Part shown: positions 1-6,472 of the stretch, piece by piece | Layout of the letters: every line of letters begins with the position of its first letter | How positions within the stretch are numbered: position 1 is the first letter of the stretch | Origin: Methanosarcinales archaeon | Lineage (GTDB): Archaea; Halobacteriota; Syntropharchaeia; Alkanophagales; Methanospirareceae | Direction: 5' to 3' | DNA: 7,158 nucleotides | Assembly (NCBI GenBank): GCA_025464345.1 | Contig: JAODGP010000005.1 | Span: 1 to 7,158, forward strand | The notes under the pieces: model-generated | Database searches by the model: none | What the model saw: only the letters and a program-made list of their open reading frames with translations | Told to the model about the DNA's origin: nothing | Made by a program: the position numbers and the translations under genes

Positions 1-229
1 CTTCATACTCGCTATATTCATAAAATATATCACTTACGTCTCGCTCTATCATCTCGCCATTAGCCAGTATGAATTCCCGCCTTCGCCTGAGCTTGACTCC
101 AATTTCGGTCAATAAAACGCCGGGCACGACCCAGTATAATGCACCGGTACCCACCATTAGCTCTACCTCTCTATATCTGGAGGCTTCGGTTAGATTGCGG
201 ATTTTTAGCCTGGCACGAAGGAATCCCAT
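1..229 (-). CDS. Retropepsin-like (clan AA) aspartyl protease family protein, partial, catalytic Asp replaced by Gly
   Basis: Reading the minus strand from ATG at 229 gives 76 open codons that run off the left edge, so only the N-terminal part is visible. The protein begins MGFLRARLKIRNLTE and contains ELMVGTGALYWVVPGVLL at about residues 23-40, followed by a basic stretch and the segment FILANGEMIERDV. This layout matches small archaeal retropepsin-like proteases, whose active site normally reads (V)DTGA and whose flap region contains an ANG(E) segment. Here residue 27 is Gly (codon at 149-151), so the catalytic Asp of the DTG triad is absent; the protein may be inactive, or the base may be a sequencing error. 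The start is supported by AAGGAG about 8 bases upstream of the ATG on the minus strand. It is divergent from the tRNA-endQ unit. Family assignment comes from motif recognition; the substrate is unknown. Confidence 0.72.
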   Translation of the reverse strand, partial: MGFLRARLKIRNLTEASRYREVELMVGTGALYWVVPGVLLTEIGVKLRRRREFILANGEMIERDVSDIFYEYSEYE

Positions 230-293
230 TCTTTCAACTCCTTTATTTGATACGAACGCAACCTTTTTAATGGTCTAAGCTTATTATAAAATG
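230..293. promoter_or_regulatory. Divergent intergenic region with candidate shared TATA-like element
   Basis: This 64-bp gap separates the minus-strand protease gene from the plus-strand tRNA. The tract CTTTTTAATGG around 262-272 lies about 27 bases before the mature tRNA 5' end, the usual archaeal TATA-to-start distance. On the minus strand the same tract reads CCATTAAAAAG and would place a start near 240, giving a short leader that contains the protease Shine-Dalgarno sequence. A second A/T tract (281-290) is too close to the tRNA to be its TATA box. Promoter function is inferred from spacing only. Confidence 0.3.
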
Positions 294-368
294 AGCGGGG
301 TAGGGTAGTTAGGAGATCCCGTCGGGCTCATAACCCGGAGATCGATGGTTCGAATCCATCCCCCGCTA
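294..368 (+). tRNA. Initiator tRNA-Met (CAU)
   Basis: A complete cloverleaf can be folded. The acceptor stem is AGCGGGG (294-300) with CCCCGCT (361-367), seven Watson-Crick pairs, and A368 is the discriminator. The D stem is 303-305 with 318-320 plus a U-U at the fourth pair. The anticodon stem is 322-326 with 334-338, and the loop CTCATAA places anticodon CAU at 329-331. The T stem is 344-348 with 356-360 and the loop is TTCGAAT. The A1-U72 pair together with three consecutive G-C pairs closing the anticodon loop are hallmarks of archaeal and eukaryotic initiator tRNA, rather than elongator Met or Ile2. No intron is visible and the CCA tail is not encoded; the sequence after A368 is TT followed by the next gene's ATG. 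Confidence 0.95.
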
Positions 369-370
369 TT

Positions 371-1591
371 ATGATAATCAATTCCGACCTTCACATTCAC
401 TCACGCTATTCTGCTGCCACTTCGCCACGTATGGACCTGCCCACGCTGGCTGAAGAAGCCGCTAAGAAGGGCATACAACTGCTCGGCACCGGTGATTGCC
501 TGCATCCTGAATGGCTGAAGCGTATAAAAGAGCTGCCACAGGCTGGAGATGGTATATTCGTACATGGCACAACCCGTTTCGTACTCACGGTTGAGGTGGA
601 AGACCTGCGGCGTGTACATCATCTGCTCATACTGCCTTCCATCTCGAAGGCAGAGGAGCTGTACGAGTCATTCAAGCGCTATTCACAGGATATAGATTCT
701 GATGGTAGACCTTCAATAAGGCTCACAGGCGAGGAAATCGCGGAACACGCACGCGATGCCGGGGCGCTCATAGGTCCGTGTCATGCATTCACACCCTGGA
801 CTGCATTGTATGCCTATCATAACTCGCTGCGTGATTGCTATGGCGACATGGTAGATTATATAAGCTTTGTTGAGCTGGGTCTGAGTGCTGATACGTCCTA
901 TGCCGACCGTATAACAGAACTGCACAGGCTCTCTTTCCTCACTAACTCAGATGCACATTCGCCTTACCCCGTACGGCTGGCACGAGAGTTCAACCGGTTC
1001 GAACTTGCGGATTTGTGCTTCGACGAGCTGAAATCAGCGATAGAACGCCGAAAAGGGCGTAAAATCGTGCTCAATGTCGGTGTACCCCCGGCAGAGGGTA
1101 AATACAACGAGAGTGCGTGTATCCGCTGCTACCAGCATTATTCACTCACAGAGGCGATGGCGAGGCGATGGCGGTGTAAGTGCGGTGGTATGATAAAGAA
1201 GGGTGTACGGGACCGTGTGAACGAGCTCGCAGACTGCGATACCGGTGTGCATCCCCCGCATCGCCCGCCATATCTCCACCTGATACCCCTGGCTGAGATA
1301 ATAAGCCTCGCTATTCATAAATCAGTGGGCTCCATAGCCGTGATGCGCATCTGGGAATCGCTGCTGGCAGAATTCGGTACCGAGGTCAATGTGCTGGTGG
1401 ATGCGTCCATAGACGAGCAGCAGGGTATAGATCCGCGTGTGTTCGCAGCAATAAAGGCGTTCAGAGCGGATAAAATCACGGTCAAGCCCGGTGGCGGTGG
1501 GAAATACGGCACCATCTGCCTGAACGCAGATGAAGATGAGCAGCCACTGGAGGGGCAGCTTTCTCTGTCCGAGTTCATGCTCCTCCATTAA
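371..1591 (+). CDS. endQ: Endonuclease Q (PHP-domain DNA repair endonuclease)
   Basis: The 406-residue product matches the archaeal EndoQ family (the family long annotated as TIGR00375), which nicks DNA 5' to deaminated bases such as uracil and hypoxanthine and to abasic sites. The N-terminal PHP domain shows DLHIHSRYS (H8, H10), GTGD (D42), VEVED (E75), RRVHH (H83, H84), GPCHAFTPW (H138) and TNSDAHS (D194, H196), the expected metal-binding set. A zinc-ribbon follows with C250, C253, C269 and C271, then the conserved segment PGGGGKYG near the end. The tail QLSLSEFM (396-403) fits the PCNA-interacting pattern Q-x-x-h-x-x-F, consistent with known EndoQ-PCNA binding. Length is normal for the family. 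The start at 371 is forced because the PHP motif begins at residue 6. There is no room for a Shine-Dalgarno sequence outside the tRNA gene, which ends two bases earlier. Confidence 0.93.
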   Translation: MIINSDLHIHSRYSAATSPRMDLPTLAEEAAKKGIQLLGTGDCLHPEWLKRIKELPQAGDGIFVHGTTRFVLTVEVEDLRRVHHLLILPSISKAEELYESFKRYSQDIDSDGRPSIRLTGEEIAEHARDAGALIGPCHAFTPWTALYAYHNSLRDCYGDMVDYISFVELGLSADTSYADRITELHRLSFLTNSDAHSPYPVRLAREFNRFELADLCFDELKSAIERRKGRKIVLNVGVPPAEGKYNESACIRCYQHYSLTEAMARRWRCKCGGMIKKGVRDRVNELADCDTGVHPPHRPPYLHLIPLAEIISLAIHKSVGSIAVMRIWESLLAEFGTEVNVLVDASIDEQQGIDPRVFAAIKAFRADKITVKPGGGGKYGTICLNADEDEQPLEGQLSLSEFMLLH

Positions 1592-1657
1592 GGTGTTTTA
1601 TCTCAGAAGACCAATACCCGGTGAAAAAATAAATATAAATAAAGTAATGGTGAGAGT
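1592..1657 (+). promoter_or_regulatory. Candidate promoter and ribosome binding site of cdhA
   Basis: The 66-bp spacer between endQ and cdhA contains a 20-base run of only A and T (1624-1643) including ATATAAAT, a plausible archaeal TATA box. If the box lies in the left half of the run, transcription would start around 1652-1658 and give a very short leader or none. GGTGA at 1649-1653, four bases before the ATG, is a possible Shine-Dalgarno sequence. No convincing terminator for endQ is visible. Assignment rests on composition and spacing. Confidence 0.4.
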
Positions 1658-4600
1658 ATGAACTCACTGAGGAGGGGTGGGTTATTCTCAATTGCAGGGC
1701 TTGAAAACGTACAGATTCGCATAGGCAGTATAGAGGAGGAAGAGGAGGACTGGGAGCCACTTGGTCCGCATCCGATGCCGGGTATAGCAACGCTTCGCAA
1801 CTGGGACTTCAAGCTTTTGAACCGGTACAAGCCTTTTTACGCACCGCTCTGCGATATGTGCTGCCTTTGCGTTGACTACGGTGGAGAACTCCTATTGGGT
1901 GATGGTTCTCTCGTCAAGATAGGAGAGTTCGTTGAGAACTTCTTCGAAGAAGGCTTAGCCGGGAGCACCGAAGTTTTGAGCTTTAATTTGGAGAAGGTAT
2001 CGGTGGAACCAAGGAAGATAAATTATATCTTCAAGCATGAGGCGCCACCTTTTCTACTCGAGGTCAATACAAAACAGGGGAGAAGCATACGAGTCACGCC
2101 AAATCATAAAATTCTGGTTGAGAAAGGCTGTGAACTTCACTGGATTAGAGCAGATGCACTCAAAGAAGGTGACCATGTTATTGTCGTTACGGAGACACCT
2201 GCCGATGCTACCACACCACTTGTAGTGGATTATCTACCCGACAGTATTAAAATATTTGACGATGATGTGCTGGAAAAGGTCAAGGGATACATTCTCAAAA
2301 GATACGGAAGTATAAACAGGGCATCGAAAGAGATCGGAGAAATCGCTTGCAAATCAAGATGGCGATTTATGGACATTTTTTCGAGGAGGAAAAAGCCAAA
2401 AAGAAGGCTTTCAATAGGTGAATTGAAATGCATAGCAGAATTTATTGATGTTGGCTGGGACGAGTTAAAAGAAGAAATAAAGGCATTTGGCATTCGCAAA
2501 CCTATAAACCTCAAGACCTCGGTTATAAACGAAGATCTGATGTATTTACTTGGCTTCCTTGCGTCCGATGGGTATGTCTCAATTCATCGAATGAAGAACC
2601 AATTAGGGTTATCTAACACGAGAGTTGAACTGATCTCACATTTACAGGAGATCTACAAGAAAATATTTACCGATCATTCACTGATTCACAGGCAAAGGGT
2701 ACAAACGGAGTCGTATATAGGTGAGCAGAGATTAAGTGGTGGTTTGATATATAAATTAGATGGGAGGAATTCAGTTCTCGCATTTTTGGCTGAAGGGATA
2801 GGGATAAAAGTGTCAAATGGAGCGGAATGGAACCTCTGGAAAATTGCTTCCTTCCCGAAAGAATTGATAGCTTCTTTCATTCGGGGTTTATTTGACGGTG
2901 ATGGAACGATAGAGATAATACACCGGGAAGATGGTATAAGGATCGGGTTGAGTCTATACACTTCTTCACGAGAGTTAGCTGAGCAGGTTCAGTATCTCCT
3001 CTCCCGGTTGGGAATCTTATCGGCAATCCGTATAATTAGACAAGAACCACTTTTATACACCATAGATGTCAGAGGCTATACCAGTCAAGTTCTCTTTGCC
3101 CAGATTGTGAGTTCGAAACATCCGGAGAAGAGAGAGAGATTAGAGACTTTGAAAGAGTTGTTTGAGGAAACACAGAAAAAATCCAGAGTGCCAACTTCAC
3201 AGAGTAATAGAGTCCCGAAGCTTGTTGGAGCGCTGTTCAAAAACTGTCGTGAAGCCCTCGGTTTGCCAAAATCCGCATTTACAGTTCATCCAGATGCCAT
3301 CCGGCGGTGGGAACGTGGGGAGGTTCATCCGTCCAGACATAAAGTCGAAGAGACCTTACGCATCCTTAAAGAGTTAAATGGTGATGACAAGAAAGCATTA
3401 CTAAATGTGCTGGAAAATTGGGTAAATTTACCAATAGCTATTGATGCTGTCACTTCTATCAGAATGACAACTCCCACCAATGGATACGTTTACAACTTAG
3501 AAGTAGATGGTACTCACAATTATGTCATAAATGGGATAGTAGTTCAAAATTGCACGTACGGTAAATGCGACCTCACAGCCGGCAAGAAGGGTGCCTGCGG
3601 GATAAAGATAGATGCGCAGCAGGGGAGAATGTTTTTACTCATCTCTCTTTTAGGCTGTACAGCACATGAGGCACATGGCAGGCACCTCCTGCGCGAGATG
3701 ATGAAGAAATACGGAGAGGATGTCCATATTGATTTTGGACCTGAGGTGAATGTGGAAGCGCCCCTCACAAGATTGATATGTGGTATAAAACCACGTACAA
3801 TTGGCGATTACGAACGCGTGTTCGATTATATAGAGGAGCAAATATCGCAACTGGCTGATTCGCTTCACCCCGGACAGGAGAGTTCATACATGGACTTCGA
3901 GTCGAAAACTCTCCATGTCGGGATGCTCGATTCGCTGAGCAAAGAAGCTACCGATGTTATTCAGATTGCGTGCCTGGGAATGCCATCCAGCCATGCGGGA
4001 GGCGGTCCGGAAGTTCCCTTGGTGGATGTTGGATTTGGCACGATAGACACGAGCAAGCCCGTAGTGCTCGTCATAGGTCATAATGTCACACCTGCTGCGG
4101 GCATTTCAGATTATATGATGGAGAATGGGCTTGATGATGAGATAGAACTTGCCGGAATTTGTTGCACTGCCCTTGATTTAACCCGTTATAACAATAAAGC
4201 GAAGATAGTGTCTGCACTGGGCAGGCAACTCCGTGTGATAAGAGCAGGTATTGCAGATGTCATCGTGGTGGATGAGCAATGTATCCGTGCAGACGTGGTG
4301 GAGCTGGCTAAAAAGGTCCATTCCCCGGTTATCGCCACGAACGACAAAGCACTGCACGGGCTTGAAGATAGAACTTACGACGACCCTGATGAGATAGTGG
4401 ATGATTTAGCGAATGAGCGGGTTCCGGGTGTTGCCATTCTCGACCCTGATAGGGTGGGAGAAGTAGCGGTTAAGACCGCGATGCAGGTAAAAGAGAGAAG
4501 AAGAACGCTGAGGATAATTCTAAGTGAAGAAGAATTCAAGAAATTTGTGCGTGATTGTGTGCAATGCGAAGAATGCACACGGGCATGTCCGAATGGGCTT

Positions 4601-5725
4601 GAGATAGGGTCAGCAATGGAGGAAGCCGAAAAGGGCAATGACAAACCGCTCGCTGATTTGTTCGACCTCTGTGTTGGTTGCGGTAGATGCGAAGAAGTTT
4701 GCAAGAAACACATCCCGATAGTGGATGTGATAACGAAAGCGGCATATCCGAGGATAAAGAATGAGAAGGGAAGGGCAAGAGTGGGTAGAGGTCCTGTATG
4801 GGACACAGAGATAAGAAATGTAGGTGCACCCATCGTTTTTGGGACTATTCCAGGCGTTATTGCCCCGGTTGGCTGTGGGAATTACCCGAAAGGTACGAGA
4901 GATTTATGGCTTATCGCGAAAGAGTTTGCGGAACGGAGGTATATAGTTACGTTAACGGGTTGCGCATCCATAGACGTTGCGCTCTGGAAGGATGAGGAGG
5001 GTAAGACTTTATACGAGCGGCATCATGGCGCTTTCGATGCCGGCGGCGTGCTCAACATAGGCTCTTGCGTATCTAATGCGCACATACACGGTGCATGTAT
5101 AAAGATAGCGAGTATATTTGCGAGGCGCCCGTTGAGGGGCAATTATGAGGAGATAGCAGATTACATCCTGAGCAGGGTGGGTGCGTGTGGAGTAGCCTGG
5201 GGTGCGATGTCAGATAAAGCGGCTTCTATCGCCACTGGCTTCAATCGGCTGGGTGTTCCTGTTATTGTGGGACCTCACGGGTCGAAATACCGGCGTGCTT
5301 ATCTGGGCAGGGCATATAAAAAGGAGGACTGGCAGCTGATAGATGCGAGAGATGGCACCGAAATCTATTTCGAGCCTGCTCCTGAACATCTTATGATGCC
5401 CTGCGAGACGGTGGAGGAAGCCTTACCGATGATTGCAAAACTCTGCTTCAGACCCTCTGATACTGACCGCGGGCGGTCAATAAAACTGACGCATTATATT
5501 GACCTCAGTTTGAAGTATCTCGGTATATACCCGCCGGACTGGCATCTCTTCGTTAGAAGCGAGACAGACCTTCCGATAGCGAAGAGGGAAGAGCTGCTGA
5601 AGAAGCTTGAGGATGAGCACGGCTGGGTGATAGACTGGAAGCTGAGGAAGATAAGAGAAGGACCGATAAGGGGCTACGACCCCTCTTTTGACCCCACTAA
5701 TTTGAAAAGGTTGGTGAGGAAGTGA
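1658..5725 (+). CDS. cdhA: ACDS/CODH-ACS complex subunit alpha (CO dehydrogenase), interrupted by an in-frame intein
   Basis: The 1355-residue precursor is CdhA, the nickel-iron CO dehydrogenase subunit of the archaeal acetyl-CoA decarbonylase/synthase, which interconverts CO and CO2 in the cytoplasm together with CdhB. The exteins are residues 1-70 and 632-1355; joining them gives 794 residues, normal for archaeal CdhA (about 800). The joined N-terminal motif reads CDMCCLCTYGKCDL followed by GACG, an Fe-S cluster site. Two ferredoxin-type motifs lie at C967/C970/C973/C977 and C1005/C1008/C1011/C1015, the extra clusters that distinguish archaeal alpha subunits. Active-site blocks include IGHN (H808), VGCGNYPKGTRD (C1073), LTGCASID (C1102), IGSC (C1137), GACGVAWGA (C1177) and GPHGSKYRR (H1207). 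The C-terminus ends TNLKRLVRK. The start has GGTGA upstream and matches the family N-terminus (FSIAGLENVQI). The separate intein entry covers residues 71-631. Downstream genes uma2 and cdhB share its strand with short gaps (30 and 39 bases), suggesting one transcript. Confidence 0.96.
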   Translation: MNSLRRGGLFSIAGLENVQIRIGSIEEEEEDWEPLGPHPMPGIATLRNWDFKLLNRYKPFYAPLCDMCCLCVDYGGELLLGDGSLVKIGEFVENFFEEGLAGSTEVLSFNLEKVSVEPRKINYIFKHEAPPFLLEVNTKQGRSIRVTPNHKILVEKGCELHWIRADALKEGDHVIVVTETPADATTPLVVDYLPDSIKIFDDDVLEKVKGYILKRYGSINRASKEIGEIACKSRWRFMDIFSRRKKPKRRLSIGELKCIAEFIDVGWDELKEEIKAFGIRKPINLKTSVINEDLMYLLGFLASDGYVSIHRMKNQLGLSNTRVELISHLQEIYKKIFTDHSLIHRQRVQTESYIGEQRLSGGLIYKLDGRNSVLAFLAEGIGIKVSNGAEWNLWKIASFPKELIASFIRGLFDGDGTIEIIHREDGIRIGLSLYTSSRELAEQVQYLLSRLGILSAIRIIRQEPLLYTIDVRGYTSQVLFAQIVSSKHPEKRERLETLKELFEETQKKSRVPTSQSNRVPKLVGALFKNCREALGLPKSAFTVHPDAIRRWERGEVHPSRHKVEETLRILKELNGDDKKALLNVLENWVNLPIAIDAVTSIRMTTPTNGYVYNLEVDGTHNYVINGIVVQNCTYGKCDLTAGKKGACGIKIDAQQGRMFLLISLLGCTAHEAHGRHLLREMMKKYGEDVHIDFGPEVNVEAPLTRLICGIKPRTIGDYERVFDYIEEQISQLADSLHPGQESSYMDFESKTLHVGMLDSLSKEATDVIQIACLGMPSSHAGGGPEVPLVDVGFGTIDTSKPVVLVIGHNVTPAAGISDYMMENGLDDEIELAGICCTALDLTRYNNKAKIVSALGRQLRVIRAGIADVIVVDEQCIRADVVELAKKVHSPVIATNDKALHGLEDRTYDDPDEIVDDLANERVPGVAILDPDRVGEVAVKTAMQVKERRRTLRIILSEEEFKKFVRDCVQCEECTRACPNGLEIGSAMEEAEKGNDKPLADLFDLCVGCGRCEEVCKKHIPIVDVITKAAYPRIKNEKGRARVGRGPVWDTEIRNVGAPIVFGTIPGVIAPVGCGNYPKGTRDLWLIAKEFAERRYIVTLTGCASIDVALWKDEEGKTLYERHHGAFDAGGVLNIGSCVSNAHIHGACIKIASIFARRPLRGNYEEIADYILSRVGACGVAWGAMSDKAASIATGFNRLGVPVIVGPHGSKYRRAYLGRAYKKEDWQLIDARDGTEIYFEPAPEHLMMPCETVEEALPMIAKLCFRPSDTDRGRSIKLTHYIDLSLKYLGIYPPDWHLFVRSETDLPIAKREELLKKLEDEHGWVIDWKLRKIREGPIRGYDPSFDPTNLKRLVRK
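2270..2482 (+). other. Intein insert: basic helix-turn-helix-like DNA-recognition segment
   Basis: Precursor residues about 205-275, between splicing block B and the first LAGLIDADG motif, form a separate basic segment. It contains ILKRYGSINRASKEIGEIAC, which looks like the first two helices of a helix-turn-helix, then a Lys/Arg-rich stretch (SRRKKPKRR, 242-250) and SIGELKCIAEFI. DNA-binding helpers of this kind occur in large archaeal inteins and support homing-site recognition. The domain call comes from pattern only, and the exact fold is uncertain. Confidence 0.5.
3212..3373 (+). other. Intein insert: XRE/Cro-like helix-turn-helix domain
   Basis: Precursor residues about 519-572, between the endonuclease and splicing block F, read like a Cro/C1-type domain. 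KLVGALFKNCREALGLPKSAF is followed by HPDAIRRWERGEVHPSR and then a hydrophobic helix (KVEETLRIL). The pairing of an (R)EALGL helix with IRRWERGExxPS is characteristic of XRE regulators. The turn between the two helices is shorter than usual, so the domain may be reduced. Its role in the intein (target binding, repression or neither) is unknown. Confidence 0.55.
4556..4705 (+). other. Two [4Fe-4S] ferredoxin-type motifs in CdhA
   Basis: Precursor residues 967-1016 carry CVQCEECTRACP and CVGCGRCEEVC, two CxxCxxCxxxC motifs separated by about 28 residues. This ferredoxin-like insert is characteristic of archaeal ACDS alpha subunits and is absent from the simple bacterial CODHs; it is thought to carry electrons between the core clusters and ferredoxin. 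All eight cysteines are present. Confidence 0.9.
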
Positions 5726-5743
5726 TCTATTTTTGTCCATAAT

Positions 5744-5749
5744 AGGGGG
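5744..5749 (+). promoter_or_regulatory. Shine-Dalgarno sequence of the Uma2-family gene
   Basis: AGGGGG sits six bases before ATG 5756 and decides that start. It is the strongest ribosome binding site in the window and indicates that the gene is translated rather than a chance open frame. Confidence 0.6.
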
Positions 5750-5755
5750 CAGGAA

Positions 5756-6433
5756 ATGGCAGGGGAAGAGGAAGGAAAGAGCAAAAAGGATAGAAACCTG
5801 ACAGAATTAATTTATAGAACTAAGGTGATAGAACCGCCGTATCTCATACTGAAGTTCGGGGTCAGCGAAGAGGAATACGACCAGCTTACCGATGAGGACA
5901 CAAAAGCTGACCTTTTTGACGGCACGCTTATCATTCATTCCCCGGCTTCTATCCGTCACGAGGATATTTTTGTATTCCTGATCTTTCTGATGCGTGGATA
6001 TACAGAACATAAGCAACTGGGCAAAGTGCTCGGATCTCGTGCGACGATGCATCTTGCTCACTGCCGAAAATTCGAGCCTGATATTCTATTCGTGAGGAAG
6101 GAGCGATTGGAACTGCTTAAAGATAAAGAACTGGAAGGAGCGGCTGATATGGTCGTGGAGATCATCTCTTCGTGGACGAGGGATTATGATCTGCGAGAGA
6201 AGAGGCAGGTGTATCACGATGCAGGGATAGATGAAATATGGTTCATTGACGATGAAGAGCGGAAAATCGTGGTTGACCGGAGAGAAGGAAAGGAATACTC
6301 CACCGGGGTAACAACTTCGGGTGAACTCGATAGTGAGGTGATGCATGGCTTTTTTGTACGAGCAGAGTGGTTCTGGCAAGAAATTCTGCCCGATCCTTTC
6401 CTGTGTCTGCAGGAGATTTTAAAAGGATCGTGA
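5756..6433 (+). CDS. Uma2-family (DUF820) PD-(D/E)XK nuclease-fold protein
   Basis: The 225-residue product matches the Uma2/DUF820 family, restriction-endonuclease-fold proteins of unknown biological role. After a charged N-terminus it shows VSEEEYDQL near residue 36 and the segment LFDGTLIIHSPAS (53-65), then the core motifs FEPDILFV (D109), DMVVEIIS (E135) and LREKRQVYHDAGIDEIWFID (K149, Y153). These are the acidic and lysine residues of the PD...ExK-type active site, so nuclease activity is possible but unproven. Length (around 200) fits the family. It lies 30 bases after cdhA and 39 bases before cdhB on the same strand, so it is probably co-transcribed with them. That position is unusual, since cdhA and cdhB normally adjoin. 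No function in CO metabolism is known; it may be a passenger insertion. Confidence 0.88.
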   Translation: MAGEEEGKSKKDRNLTELIYRTKVIEPPYLILKFGVSEEEYDQLTDEDTKADLFDGTLIIHSPASIRHEDIFVFLIFLMRGYTEHKQLGKVLGSRATMHLAHCRKFEPDILFVRKERLELLKDKELEGAADMVVEIISSWTRDYDLREKRQVYHDAGIDEIWFIDDEERKIVVDRREGKEYSTGVTTSGELDSEVMHGFFVRAEWFWQEILPDPFLCLQEILKGS

Positions 6434-6435
6434 TG

Positions 6436-6444
6436 TTAATATAA
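6436..6444 (+). promoter_or_regulatory. Possible internal TATA-like element before cdhB
   Basis: TTAATATAA is centred about 33 bases before the cdhB ATG, a distance compatible with a TATA box and a short leader. It could give cdhB its own transcription start despite the inserted Uma2 gene. The evidence is composition and spacing only; it may simply be an A/T-rich spacer. Confidence 0.2.
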
Positions 6445-6472
6445 CAAAGTCAGGATAATATGGGTAAGGAAA

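Larger units (their letters stand above)
1868..3550 (+). mobile_element. Intein in CdhA with LAGLIDADG homing endonuclease (561 residues)
   Basis: The intein runs from C71 to N631 of the precursor and interrupts the CdhA motif between L70 and C632. The N-terminal splicing block begins CVDYGGELLLGDG. Block B is RSIRVTPNHKIL with T147 and H150. The C-terminal blocks are VYNLEVDGTHNYV (H620) and NGIVVQN followed by Cys +1. These are the expected class-1 elements (Cys at position 1, terminal Asn, Cys nucleophile at +1), except that the penultimate residue is Gln instead of the usual His. A two-motif LAGLIDADG endonuclease is present: LLGFLASDG (D304) and FIRGLFDGDG (D415), both acidic residues retained, so cleavage activity is plausible. 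Helix-turn-helix-like segments lie before and after the endonuclease. The frame is intact, and the element is visibly more A/T-rich than the exteins (a sampled 60-base line at 3361 is 33% GC, against 53% at 4981), suggesting acquisition by transfer. Splicing is inferred, not observed. Confidence 0.96.

Noticed and set aside
69..278. Open frame on the plus strand, 69 codons, upstream of the tRNA
   Set aside because: It overlaps the minus-strand protease gene, has no homology-like motifs or ribosome binding site, and ends in the promoter region; it is the antisense shadow of the protease.
4381..4450. Repeated CGACCCTGAT at 4380 and 4440
   Set aside because: Both copies encode the common dipeptide context DPD within CdhA; two 10-base copies in coding sequence are not a repeat element.
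4375..4833. Minus-strand open frame of 152 codons opposite cdhA
   Set aside because: Its composition (Ser/Thr/Pro/Leu-rich) is typical of antisense to a charged coding region, and the plus-strand CdhA ferredoxin domain is unambiguous.
1658..5725. Possibility that the CdhA insertion is a domain fusion rather than an intein
   Set aside because: Cys at the first position, TxxH in block B, block F His, terminal Asn and Cys +1, plus exact restoration of the family motif on joining, all fit an intein.
5726..5740. T-rich stretch (ATTTTTG) after the cdhA stop as a transcription terminator
   Set aside because: Only five Ts, followed closely by a strong ribosome binding site and a same-strand gene; too weak to call.
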